The notes beneath the pieces were generated by a model that was not told where the DNA came from, did not search any database, and saw only the letters and a list, made by a program, of their open reading frames with translations. Made by a program: the position numbers and the translations under genes. From Candidatus Nanoarchaeia archaeon (GTDB taxonomy: Archaea > Nanobdellota > Nanobdellia > Woesearchaeales > JACPBV01): a stretch of 47,247 nt of DNA. Below are positions 1-6,469 of this stretch, piece after piece (within the stretch, counting starts at the first letter, position 1; each line of letters begins with the position of its first letter). The stretch is taken from the NCBI GenBank assembly GCA_028279655.1, contig JANQNH010000015.1:1-47247 (forward strand). The letters run 5' to 3'.

Positions 1-330
1 CTAATAGCTAAATCATTATCGGCATGTATATCAGCACCATGCTCTATAAGCAACTTAACTGTATCAACATGACCCTTATAAGCAGCATACCTAATAGCAA
101 AATCATTATCAGCATGTATATCAGCACCATGTTCTATGAGTAACTTGACTGTATCAACATGACCATTCGCAGCAGCATACCTAACAGCATAATCACTCCG
201 TGCATGAATATCAGCACCATGCTTTATTAACAACTTGACTGTATCAACATGACCCTTATAAGCAGCATACCTAATAGCATAATCATTATCGGCATGTATA
301 TCAGCACCTGCTTTTATACTAAGCTTTATT
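1..330 (-). repeat. 90-bp tandem coding repeats (ankyrin units), left end
   Basis: The phrase GTATCAACAT recurs at 61, 151 and 241, an exact 90-nt spacing that equals one 30-residue ankyrin unit. The same array continues at the right end of the window. The units are very similar at the DNA level, which makes this a likely site of repeat-number change and assembly error. Confidence 0.9.
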
Positions 331-368
331 AATTCTAACCAGTCTAGTTTTATTAAATCAGGTAACAT
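1..368 (-). CDS. Ankyrin-repeat protein, N-terminal part (gene continues at 47247)
   Basis: The ATG at 366-368 is preceded by AGGAGG nine bases upstream. The frame stays open to base 1, giving 122 codons. It starts [16 protein letters not shown], nearly the same N-terminus as the second ankyrin gene at 44983-45306. After this cap come ankyrin repeats of 30 residues, each with a [10 protein letters not shown] helix pair followed by [14 protein letters not shown]. The frame resumes at 47247-46835 if seven redundant bases at the contig join are removed, which would give about 257 residues. No signal peptide or enzyme domain is visible. Ankyrin repeats are protein-binding scaffolds, so a host-protein-binding role is inferred. 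The partner is unknown. Confidence 0.85.
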   Translation of the reverse strand, partial: [122 protein letters not shown]

Positions 369-369
369 A

Positions 370-825
370 TTATATCGCCTCCTTCCTCTTATTTAAGTAT
401 AATCGGTAAGCCAAGTGAGTATCTTTAATATTTTTATAACTAATACCGAGTTTTTTATTTGCTGCACAATTAATAAAACTTTCCGGCCCAGTAATAAAAC
501 AATAACCTATATATCTTTTAAATATATTTTCAAATTGATAACATTTATGGACACGATTATATCTCTTAGTATATTCTAAACATAATGCTTGGAAATGCTG
601 AAATAACCACCTTAAGTTTATTTCAGATTTTCCGGCCCAAATAACACAAGGATGGTGCATATGAGTTGGTTTATATAATTGATTAATAAAATGATATTTA
701 ATATCTTGTTTATAAATAACAGTTGATATAATTTGAGCTGTTTCTAATACCATCTTTACTAATCGTCTGTTATCTAAATATTCAGCACATTTAGTTGGAC
801 ATTCAGATGTTGCAAATATATTCAT
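370..825 (-). CDS. Conserved phage protein of the 'DP..A....DKHVVKM.LETAQ' type, function unknown
   Basis: This 151-residue protein starts MNIFATSECPTKCAEYLDNR and continues RLVKMVLETAQIIST, with a later segment YKPTHMHHPCVIWAG and LEYTKRYNRVHKC. I recognise this pattern from proteins in T4-like and cyanophage genomes whose opening reads roughly MNIF-x4-DP-x2-CA-x3-DKHVVKM. I know of no proven function for that family. Conserved His, Cys and Trp positions suggest a soluble, possibly catalytic or metal-binding protein. The start has an AGGAG site seven bases upstream, inside the end of the 59-residue gene before it, and the two genes overlap by 23 nt. It belongs to the leftward accessory operon. 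Confidence 0.75.
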   Translation of the reverse strand: MNIFATSECPTKCAEYLDNRRLVKMVLETAQIISTVIYKQDIKYHFINQLYKPTHMHHPCVIWAGKSEINLRWLFQHFQALCLEYTKRYNRVHKCYQFENIFKRYIGYCFITGPESFINCAANKKLGISYKNIKDTHLAYRLYLNKRKEAI

Positions 826-982
826 AACCGCGCTCCTGTTTAATTATATTATTAATAAACTCTCTTGCTTGTTCTTCTGTTTTAAACTTCCGATGATAAA
901 TATAACCACGCTCATTAGAAATGAGAGCGTGATAATAATTATCCATTCGGTATATTCTTTTTATTTGCTTAGCGGTATACAT
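803..982 (-). CDS. Small unknown protein, 59 aa
   Basis: ATG at 980-982, stop TGA at 803-805. GGAG lies seven bases before the start. The product begins MYTAKQIKRIYRMDNYYHAL and contains EEQAREFINNII, a pattern of one beta strand pair and a helix. It overlaps the start of the next gene by 23 nt in another frame, and its last codons carry that gene's ribosome-binding site. It is not recognised. Its tight placement in the operon and proper Shine-Dalgarno site argue that it is translated. Confidence 0.7.
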   Translation of the reverse strand: MYTAKQIKRIYRMDNYYHALISNERGYIYHRKFKTEEQAREFINNIIKQERGYEYICNI

Positions 983-983
983 A

Positions 984-1136
984 TTAATTCTCCGTGCCTG
1001 TGTTTTTAATTTCCCGGTCGATTTTTTCTTTTTTTAACTGCTCTACTCGCTTTCTCACTTCTTCTGGGTATTTAACAGTTTTCAGAATATCATAAAAGTA
1101 TTTAACAATTTGTTTATAATCATTATGGCCAAACAT
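984..1136 (-). CDS. Small unknown protein, 50 aa
   Basis: ATG at 1134-1136 with a full AGGAGG six bases upstream, inside the recurring upstream context AATAATAACAGGAGG. The product is a charged helical peptide, MFGHNDYKQIVKYFYDILKT then a Lys/Glu-rich tail ending TGTEN. The stop lies just before the next gene's ATG at 982, which suggests translational coupling. Function is unknown. A small regulatory or host-takeover peptide would fit the location, but that is only context. Confidence 0.7.
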   Translation of the reverse strand: MFGHNDYKQIVKYFYDILKTVKYPEEVRKRVEQLKKEKIDREIKNTGTEN

Positions 1137-1156
1137 TTTAATACCTCCTGTTATTA

Positions 1157-1489
1157 TTATTTTTTAAGTTTAAGAGTAGCGTGATTATCATTAATATGAT
1201 TTAACCAACAAGTAATAACAAATAAATATTCCCGCCCGGAATAATTTAAAACATATACCTTGTCATATTCTTTATTATACCTAATTCTAACAGTTATTTT
1301 ATTAATCCGTCCGGTATTTAACTCGTGATATGTTTCAACTACAGTTCCCTTTTTTATATCTATTTCTTTTAAAGGTCGTATACCTCTTTGACGCATTCTA
1401 TATAAAGCATGGTTACTATATCTTAGTTTAACAATACCTATATCAATATCTTTTAATTCTGGGTAATATTTAATATTCCTACATTCCAT
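1157..1489 (-). CDS. DUF4258-like small protein, 110 aa
   Basis: The core RYSNHALYRMRQRGI, followed by a short strand run (GTVVETYHEL, KITVRIRY) and a final LFVITCWLN, matches the layout of the DUF4258 / RelE-like small alpha-beta fold: a His-Ala-x2-Arg-Met-x2-Arg-Gly helix, then a beta sheet. Some relatives are toxins and others are free-standing phage proteins of unknown role. No antitoxin partner is evident next to it, so I do not call it a toxin. GAGAGG lies six bases before the ATG at 1487-1489. It is the second gene of the leftward operon. Confidence 0.65.
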   Translation of the reverse strand: MECRNIKYYPELKDIDIGIVKLRYSNHALYRMRQRGIRPLKEIDIKKGTVVETYHELNTGRINKITVRIRYNKEYDKVYVLNYSGREYLFVITCWLNHINDNHATLKLKK

Positions 1490-1510
1490 AACATACCTCT
1501 CTGTTTTTTT

Positions 1511-1693
1511 TTATTTAGTTAAATAGTTAACTGTTATATCATTTATACATGCACCGTGAAACTTGTTTAATAGATAGGTCTTTGCTTCTTCTTCGGACCA
1601 AAATTGTTTTATATCAAGCAACCCCTGATGATTTGTGTATACTACTGAGTACATGATAAAACCGTCTATATTCATTTCAATTACTTCTAACAT
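1511..1693 (-). CDS. Small unknown protein, 60 aa; first gene after the long leader
   Basis: ATG at 1691-1693 with AGGAG six bases upstream. The product reads MLEVIEMNIDGFIMYSVVYT and later SEEEAKTYLLNKF, a strand pair followed by a helix. Its layout resembles the 59-aa product at 803-982 (aromatic strands followed by an E-rich helix), which hints at paralogy, but the identity is too low to be sure. It is the first translated gene about 840 nt downstream of the leftward promoter at 2542-2570. Confidence 0.7.
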   Translation of the reverse strand: MLEVIEMNIDGFIMYSVVYTNHQGLLDIKQFWSEEEAKTYLLNKFHGACINDITVNYLTK

Positions 1694-1699
1694 ATTTAA

Positions 1700-2535
1700 C
1701 TCCTCTTGCTTATATTTACTATTCGGCCAATAATATAAAAAGCATTAGGTCTTTTTTATAACAGAGTAATAATATTAAGATAAAACTTATTAAGGCTCTA
1801 AGAGCGATTCTAAGGGCCGGTATTTTTACTTATACTATGGTATTAGGTAAGGCAATAAAATGCATTAGGAAGGCAATTAGACTGTATAATTATTAAACAA
1901 CCAGACAAATGCAGGTGTGTGCTAGTTAATAGGGGTTAAAGTAAGAGGCTAAGAGCAAAAGGCTAAGAGTGAGCCTCCCTCACCACCAGACACCTGGAGA
2001 TTTCGCCACGTAGAGCAACTAGTAGAGGGGCAAGTGGGGAAAGGGGGATACCGGTAATAATAATTTACTCTTCCACAGTTTCGGGATTTATAAGGGGCCG
2101 ATATTAAAGCATTATTATTTAGGGAATTAGGATACATCATTACACAAAGGACTTGACAAGATAGACGAGGAGGAGGGTTGCGTATTCCGGGCCGTAGCCC
2201 CGGTCAGGGGGTATATATAGGTAAGAAGCTTGTAAGGTATTAGAATGCATATATAAGCCCTTAACCAGGGCTTAATCCTCGGTATAATAGCCCAAGTAAT
2301 CCTGAATAAGAATTACTCGGATATTAGTGCCTCGGATATTCTGTTATATATTATATGGGATAGATAAGTAAGCATTAAGGAATGTATCTGGGTGGTATAT
2401 ATAATAGATAGGTAAGAAGAGAAGGCTAACAGGTATACTATCTGGTATCTTAGCAAGTATACTAACAACTAGCTAGTATGTATAAAGCAGCTAGTATAAT
2501 AACTGCCTTCTGCCCCCTAGCCCCCTTAGCCCCTT
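1700..2535 (-). ncRNA. Candidate large structured noncoding RNA or long 5' leader (about 840 nt)
   Basis: Between a perfect leftward promoter (-10 at 2542-2547) and the first convincing gene (ATG at 1693) there are about 840 bases without a credible reading frame. On the minus strand I see several hairpins. One is GGGC-UACG-GCCC near 2189-2200, closed by a UNCG-type tetraloop. Another is UAAGCCC/GGGCUUA with a seven-base loop near 2253-2274. Others are GUGAG/CUCAC near 1969-1983, CCAG-GUGU-CUGG near 1986-1997, and AGUAAU/AUUACU near 2295-2317. Short direct repeats also occur (CTCTTAGCC twice near 1947-1968, CTCGGATATT twice near 2317-2340, GCTAGTAT three times near 2472-2541). A structured RNA of the GOLLD/ROOL size class is an inference. 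A simple long leader is the alternative. Confidence 0.45.
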
Positions 2536-2541
2536 GCTAGT

Positions 2542-2570
2542 ATTATAACATAAAACCTCCCACTTGTCAA
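2542..2570 (-). promoter_or_regulatory. Leftward promoter, perfect consensus with extended -10
   Basis: On the minus strand: TTGACA at 2570-2565, 17-nt spacer, TGT immediately before TATAAT at 2547-2542. Transcription should start near 2535 and run left through the noncoding stretch and the accessory and nucleotide-metabolism genes. It is divergent from the rightward promoter at 2639-2667, with 68 nt between the two -35 boxes. Confidence 0.9.
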
Positions 2571-2638
2571 CCCCTCGTTTTTCACATTTATACATATTTT
2601 TTCTAAATAAGTGATATTATGATAATGTTTTTTTGCCC

Positions 2639-2667
2639 TTGACAAACCCTTTATAATTTGTTATAAT
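2639..2667 (+). promoter_or_regulatory. Rightward promoter of the packaging/virion block
   Basis: TTGACA at 2639-2644, 17-nt spacer, TATAAT at 2662-2667 preceded by TGT. The start point should be near 2674, which places the first ATG (2680) almost at the 5' end and favours the later ATG at 2698, which has a proper ribosome-binding site. Confidence 0.9.
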
Positions 2668-2697
2668 AAAATAACGATAATGTTACCGGAAGGAAAT

Positions 2698-2997
2698 ATG
2701 CCCGCTCGTCCTATAAGAGACAGATTAATCCCCTACAAGATACTAGGTTATATCTTATATAGTCCCCAGGAGCATGTAGAGTGGCTTGAGAACGTTTCCG
2801 ACGATGAGATAGTAGTGAGTACCGGAACATTAGCTAGGGCCCTTAGAATTCAAATTAGACGCCTCTGGGACGTATTTAGATGGTTAGAGTTCCAAAAGTT
2901 AGTAATTAAGGTTTCTCCGGGAGAGAAAAGAGGAATAGCTATCATTAAACTAAAACAACCAACAAATATAAAAGATTATGGTAAAAAAGATAAATAA
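2698..2997 (+). CDS. Winged-helix DNA-binding protein, 99 aa
   Basis: I choose the ATG at 2698 because GGAAGGA lies just upstream. The in-frame ATG at 2680 is only about six bases from the predicted transcript start and has no such site. Residues in the middle (STGTLARALRIQIRRLWDVF) form a helix-turn-helix, followed by RWLEFQKLVIKVSPGEKRG, the recognition-helix end and a basic wing, then a strand (IAIIKLKQP). Small winged-helix proteins of this kind often precede terminase genes and may regulate or bind packaging DNA. It sits directly downstream of divergent promoters, so autoregulation is plausible but unproven. It overlaps the next gene by 20 nt. Confidence 0.7.
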   Translation: MPARPIRDRLIPYKILGYILYSPQEHVEWLENVSDDEIVVSTGTLARALRIQIRRLWDVFRWLEFQKLVIKVSPGEKRGIAIIKLKQPTNIKDYGKKDK

Positions 2998-3514
2998 TAA
3001 CCCAGTAAAAACTATTCAGACTGGTAAGACAAATAAACTAGCTAAGCAAGTTTTATTTGAGCCTACCCTTCCCCAACAGAAGATGAAAGCTAGATTCTGG
3101 ACTAGATTCCAACCCGGCCCATTAACTGACCCTCATCATATCTCAGAAGAGGTAGTAGCAGAAGTCACCCAATCACCACAAATAAAAAAGTGGTGGGTAG
3201 TTCCTGGTTTTAAACATTGGTTCATGAATCATGAAGAAGAAAGAGAAAGATTACGATATTTATTTAGCAGAAGCCTAGATACGATGGAAGAGATATTATC
3301 TAATCCAGAATCAAATGCAAATGCTAGGGCTAATATTATTAAGCTTTTAGCCGAGATGAATGGTTATGTAGGTAAGCGGCCTGTTGATAGATTTGCTGAT
3401 GATGCTATTAATAAGATGTCAGAAGACCAATTAAAAACTTTCTTGGAAAGAAAAGGGGTTACTATAACCCAGGAGCAAGTTATCGATGCCGGAGATAAAG
3501 ACTCAGAAAAATAA
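2978..3514 (+). CDS. Probable terminase small subunit, 178 aa
   Basis: This is a helical, charged protein with a basic N-terminus. The segment IKKWWVVPGFKHWFMNHEEE is followed by a helical core (RLRYLFSRSLDTMEEILSNP; ANARANIIKLLAEMNGYVGK) and an acidic C-terminal tail. The core resembles the layout of podoviral small terminases, and its place at the head of the virion block upstream of TerL fits. Identity to a named family cannot be shown by eye, so position carries much of the call. No strong Shine-Dalgarno site precedes the ATG. It overlaps the upstream gene by 20 nt and the downstream one by 29 nt, so translational coupling is likely. Confidence 0.5.
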   Translation: MVKKINNNPVKTIQTGKTNKLAKQVLFEPTLPQQKMKARFWTRFQPGPLTDPHHISEEVVAEVTQSPQIKKWWVVPGFKHWFMNHEEERERLRYLFSRSLDTMEEILSNPESNANARANIIKLLAEMNGYVGKRPVDRFADDAINKMSEDQLKTFLERKGVTITQEQVIDAGDKDSEK

Positions 3515-3830
3515 AAAAGAGATACTAATTAAGGCCATACCTTCAGAGATAACTGTATTTGGACGGAAGCTAAAGGTTACGATTACGAATTTAAAAGGAT
3601 TACACGGGGACTTTAACATTGATAAGAATTTAATCAGATTGCACCAGAATCAGACTGTAGAAGAAGCTAGAGCAACTTTATTTCATGAAGCCCTTCATGC
3701 AGCTTTTGCCTTATCTGGACACGGTGAGATGTTAAAAGATAACCAAGAGGAATCACTGATAAGAATGCTAGAGCATGCATTTTTTCATATTATAGATGTA
3801 AATAAATTAACAACAGGTATTGACAAATAG
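3486..3830 (+). CDS. Small zinc metallopeptidase-like protein (HEALH), 114 aa
   Basis: Residues 66-74 read FHEALHAAF, an HExxH zinc motif (H67, E68, H71) on a helix that follows a strand/turn region with HGDFNIDKNLIRL. An acidic helix NQEESLIRMLEH could give the third ligand. The size and order match the minimal ImmA/IrrE- or SprT-like peptidases that many phages carry near terminase genes. The substrate is unknown; head maturation or cleavage of a host regulator are both conceivable. AGGAG lies about ten bases before the ATG, inside the TerS gene. The 3' end of the gene contains the -35 box of the promoter at 3820-3848. Confidence 0.7.
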   Translation: MPEIKTQKNKKEILIKAIPSEITVFGRKLKVTITNLKGLHGDFNIDKNLIRLHQNQTVEEARATLFHEALHAAFALSGHGEMLKDNQEESLIRMLEHAFFHIIDVNKLTTGIDK

Positions 3831-3848
3831 CCGCGAGCGTGTTATAAT
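3820..3848 (+). promoter_or_regulatory. Rightward promoter overlapping the end of the peptidase gene
   Basis: TTGACA at 3820-3825 lies inside the last codons of the peptidase gene. A 17-nt spacer follows, then TATAAT at 3843-3848 preceded by TGT. The -10 box directly abuts the ATG at 3849, so transcripts made here should start about six bases inside the reading frame of the next gene. Confidence 0.85.
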
Positions 3849-4499
3849 ATGGTAATACAAAAACAAAGTCTTCCTCCCTTAAAGCTCGGAAAAGAGATAA
3901 CTGTTCTTAATGAATCTCCTTCCGCTGCAGGAACTGCAGAGAGCAGATTAACTGTAGATGCCGACACTATTCTTGTGTCATTACAAGCTAGTGTAATTAC
4001 TGGCACTTTAAAGGTTGAGATATTTACAGAGGGAACTGAAGGGGTTCAAGTTCGTACGATAAACTTCCCAGAGCTATCGGCCCCAACCTCAGAACTATTA
4101 TTAAGAAAAGCTAGTGCCACTATGGAGAAAGTAGTAATAAAGACTACATACTCCGGTTCTTGTGATTATATTGTTCGAGTTAGGGGGACTAGCACAGGTG
4201 AAGCTAGTTTTAAAATATTAGGGGCCAATGACTTAACTACTAGTCAGACTGATGTTACAACAACAGCGGCTCCAATTGTATCGGCTGCTCTTACTGATAG
4301 AGCGACTATTGTGATTAAGAATTATAGTACGTCCGGGACGGTGTTTATAGGGGGAACAGCGGCAGAAGCAACCGTGGCCGATGGTTATCCTATCGGACCC
4401 CAAGAAGCCTTTGTGGTTGATTTACAGGCCGGACAGGAGATATACGGAATAGCGGACGCAGGTACTATAGACGTTAGATTAGCTGAGACGGGAGGGTAA
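3849..4499 (+). CDS. Beta-rich virion protein with C-terminal shared module, 216 aa
   Basis: The composition is Thr/Ala/Gly/Val-rich with alternating strands, typical of capsid-surface or fibre proteins. The last 65 residues (TIVIKNYSTSGTVFIGG, YPIGPQEAFVVDLQAG, DVRLAE) match the end of the 312-aa protein at 4930-5868 and most of the 92-aa protein at 6191-6469. A common small beta-sandwich is therefore inferred. The start is uncertain: the only ATG has no ribosome-binding site and touches the -10 box upstream, so full-length message must come from the promoter at 2639. The role (decoration, head fibre or minor tail part) is unknown. Confidence 0.65.
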   Translation: MVIQKQSLPPLKLGKEITVLNESPSAAGTAESRLTVDADTILVSLQASVITGTLKVEIFTEGTEGVQVRTINFPELSAPTSELLLRKASATMEKVVIKTTYSGSCDYIVRVRGTSTGEASFKILGANDLTTSQTDVTTTAAPIVSAALTDRATIVIKNYSTSGTVFIGGTAAEATVADGYPIGPQEAFVVDLQAGQEIYGIADAGTIDVRLAETGG

Positions 4500-4502
4500 T
4501 CC

Positions 4503-4841
4503 GTGGCAGGCATACAGACAACTGGCCCGGCTAGTCCGAGTACGGTTAATATACAAGCTAAGCAGACATTAACAATAACAGGAGCAATTGTAGGAACTGC
4601 AGAAACTAGTATAGTTATTCCTCTTAATGTTAAATCGTTTAGAATAAAAACAAAGAAAGGTTCCGCCGCAGTGCTCACCATCGCGGCATCTGCGGGAGGA
4701 ACCGCGTCCTCTATTACTAGTTGGGATATTGCAATGGGAAGTATTTATCAAGAAGAATTCTTAACAGGTACTTCTGCTTTAACTTTGTATATAAAGTCAA
4801 GTAAAGCTAGTACAGATGTACAGATATTATATTGGACATAA
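4503..4841 (+). CDS. Small beta-rich virion protein, 112 aa
   Basis: GTG start at 4503, three bases after the previous stop. Sequence segments such as VNIQAKQTLTITGAIVGT, FRIKTKKGSAAVLTIAASAG and TLYIKSSKASTDVQILYW alternate short strands and Gly/Ser turns. It has no signal peptide or catalytic motif. It ends just before an inverted repeat at 4865-4888. By size, composition and position it is probably a capsid or tail surface protein. No specific family is recognised. Confidence 0.6.
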   Translation: MAGIQTTGPASPSTVNIQAKQTLTITGAIVGTAETSIVIPLNVKSFRIKTKKGSAAVLTIAASAGGTASSITSWDIAMGSIYQEEFLTGTSALTLYIKSSKASTDVQILYWT

Positions 4842-4864
4842 ATATAAATATAAAGTTAGAAAGA

Positions 4865-4888
4865 ACATAAAGTTGGGGAGCTTTATGT
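4865..4888 (+). terminator. Hairpin after 4503-4841 (weak terminator candidate)
   Basis: ACATAAAG at 4865-4872 and CTTTATGT at 4881-4888 form a perfect 8-bp stem with the loop TTGGGGAG. Only TTGTC follows, not a run of Ts, so it may be a processing or mRNA-stability hairpin rather than an efficient terminator. It lies in the 88-nt gap before the next gene. Confidence 0.45.
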
Positions 4889-4929
4889 TTGTCAGGGGAG
4901 TTATTTAAATTTTAATCAGGAGTTTATAA

Positions 4930-5868
4930 ATGAAAGACCAATTAATTTTTGATACCACAGATGCAGGTACTATTGCTGATTCCGATAAGGTATTAGCTGG
5001 TATTATATCGTCTGATGGTTCCACGTTAATTACCGACACATTAGTAGGTGCTAATCAAGGTCTTGACGTGTATGTAATCAATAGTGCTTTAGATGTTAAT
5101 TTACAGGCAGGTGATGGAACTGATATCACTCAAACAGGCGGAGCTCTAGATGTTAACTTGGCTTCTGGTAGTATAACTATCAATGAAGAAGATATCTATG
5201 TGCATGGTTCTGCTTTTACTTCTGGAACTGACAAAGGTTCACTTGCTTTAGTAGTTAAGCAGAGTACTCTAGCTGCTGATGCTAACGTAGCAGATGGTGA
5301 CTTTGCGGCGCTTAAAGTAGATGCTGATGGTGAATTATACGTGCATGACACTGACGCCCTTGCTAAGTTAACTGAGATTGATAATGTTCTTGATTCCATT
5401 GATTCAGCACTTGCTGGCACTCTTACTGTTCAAGCTACTGACCTCGACATCCGCTCTTTAGACCACACCTCTGGTGGTGCTAATGATTCTGTTAGATTAG
5501 GTGATGGTACTAATTTCTTAACCAGCACTACTGTAGGTGCAGATGTTGGATTAGATGTTAATATTATAAATGCAGATATTTCTGTTAATGATGCTGCCCT
5601 TGCTAATACTGCTCTCGCTAATACAGCCACCTCAGTTGGTGTTGCAGCTACTGACCTGCTTGGCACGGACCTTGCTAATAGAAAGTATGCATTTCTTTAT
5701 AATAACTCTAACAGACGATTATTTGTAGGCGGTTCTGGTGTAACTACTGCTAATGGATTTCCAGTCTCTCCAGGTTCTTATCTTGAGCTTAGAGCTGGTG
5801 CTAGTATTGATTTACATGCTATCTCTCCAGTAGCTGGTAAAGAGATGAGAATCTTAGAACTTAGTTAA
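4930..5868 (+). CDS. Repetitive beta-rich virion/fibre protein, 312 aa
   Basis: ATG after AATCAGGAG. The protein contains repeated phrases of the type GANQGLDVYVINSALDVNLQ, GADVGLDVNIINADISVN and GGALDVNLASGSI, which look like stacked beta-helix or fibre-shaft units. The C-terminal segment (AFLYNNSNRRLFVGGSGVTT, FPVSPGSYLELRAG, EMRILE) is the same module found at the ends of the products of 3849-4499 and 6191-6469. It is likely a head or tail fibre/decoration component. There is no enzymatic motif. A hairpin containing the next promoter follows the stop codon. Confidence 0.65.
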   Translation: MKDQLIFDTTDAGTIADSDKVLAGIISSDGSTLITDTLVGANQGLDVYVINSALDVNLQAGDGTDITQTGGALDVNLASGSITINEEDIYVHGSAFTSGTDKGSLALVVKQSTLAADANVADGDFAALKVDADGELYVHDTDALAKLTEIDNVLDSIDSALAGTLTVQATDLDIRSLDHTSGGANDSVRLGDGTNFLTSTTVGADVGLDVNIINADISVNDAALANTALANTATSVGVAATDLLGTDLANRKYAFLYNNSNRRLFVGGSGVTTANGFPVSPGSYLELRAGASIDLHAISPVAGKEMRILELS

Positions 5869-5875
5869 TTTTAAT

Positions 5876-5894
5876 CCCGGCCTTGACAGCCGGG
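5876..5894 (+). terminator. Terminator-like hairpin enclosing a -35 box
   Basis: CCCGGC at 5876-5881 and GCCGGG at 5889-5894 form a 6-bp GC stem, followed by TGCTTTTCTG. The loop is CTTGACA, so it contains the TTGACA of the downstream promoter. Upstream transcription may end where the next unit begins. Confidence 0.55.
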
Positions 5895-5911
5895 TGCTTT
5901 TCTGTTATAAT
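5883..5911 (+). promoter_or_regulatory. Rightward promoter, perfect consensus with extended -10
   Basis: TTGACA at 5883-5888, 17-nt spacer, TATAAT at 5906-5911 preceded by TGT. The predicted start is near 5918 and the gene starts at 5937, with GGGAGG between them. Confidence 0.9.
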
Positions 5912-5936
5912 AAGATATACTAATACGGGAGGTAAT

Positions 5937-6188
5937 ATGTTAAGACCAGGTTCATTTGAAGAGAAAGATAAAGAAAGGCTAGTAGAATTCCTTAATTTTG
6001 TAGCTAAAAACGCAAAGTTTGAGATGCAAGTTCCTGATATAATAAAATTTTACGGATTATTAAACTGGGCACAGCAGGCATTACTTAAAAAAGTAAATGA
6101 TAATATTTTAGAAGTAAAAGCTATTCATGAACCAGAACCAAAACCAGAGCCTAGAAAAGCTCGTGGTAGAAAAGCAGCGAGTAAGTAA
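5937..6188 (+). CDS. Small helical protein with basic tail, 83 aa
   Basis: The ATG at 5937 has GGGAGGT four bases upstream and lies after the promoter at 5883-5911, so longer upstream frames are excluded. The product starts MLRPGSFEEKDKERLVEFLN, continues with helices (QVPDIIKFYGLLNWAQQALL), and ends in a Pro/Glu then Arg/Lys/Ala tail (ARGRKAASK). It could bind nucleic acid or another virion part. No family is recognised. Confidence 0.6.
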   Translation: MLRPGSFEEKDKERLVEFLNFVAKNAKFEMQVPDIIKFYGLLNWAQQALLKKVNDNILEVKAIHEPEPKPEPRKARGRKAASK

Positions 6189-6190
6189 GA

Positions 6191-6469
6191 ATGTTTTTTG
6201 TTGACGGACCAGGAAGTACTAGTGCAATAACTGTTGGAACTTCTGTAGTAGAGGCGAAGATAGGAGCTAGTGCCTTAGAAGAGCGTAAGGTTCTTATTAT
6301 TCAGCCATTAGGCGGGGATATTTATTGGTCATATAATTCTGGAGTAACAACGGCTACTGGCCATTTATTGTATGATGGTACATTGGTCTATATCCAGACT
6401 GGCCCCGACCTTCCTGTTTATTTAATTGCTGCTAGTAATACGAATGTTAGAATTAGTGAGGTATCTTAA
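6191..6469 (+). CDS. Stand-alone shared beta module, 92 aa
   Basis: Nearly the whole protein (KVLIIQPLGGDIYWSYNSG, VTTATGHLLYDGTLVYIQTG, VYLIAASNTNVRISEV) matches the C-terminal module of the products of 3849-4499 and 4930-5868. It follows the upstream gene by two bases and overlaps the next start (TAATG). The single-domain form suggests a small decoration or trimerising piece that the longer proteins carry as a fusion. The function is inferred from composition and position. Confidence 0.6.
   Translation: MFFVDGPGSTSAITVGTSVVEAKIGASALEERKVLIIQPLGGDIYWSYNSGVTTATGHLLYDGTLVYIQTGPDLPVYLIAASNTNVRISEVS

Noticed and set aside
1949-2140. 63-codon minus-strand frame in the noncoding stretch
   Set aside because: It has no ribosome-binding site, is rich in Ser, Cys, Pro and Tyr unlike its neighbours, and spans predicted hairpins. 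I treat it as chance.
2153-2182. TTGACA at 2153 as another plus-strand promoter
   Set aside because: No -10-like sequence is present 16-18 bases downstream.
5883-5936. Extended N-terminus for the gene at 5937
   Set aside because: This extension overlaps the promoter, so it would not be transcribed from it. GGGAGG supports the ATG at 5937.
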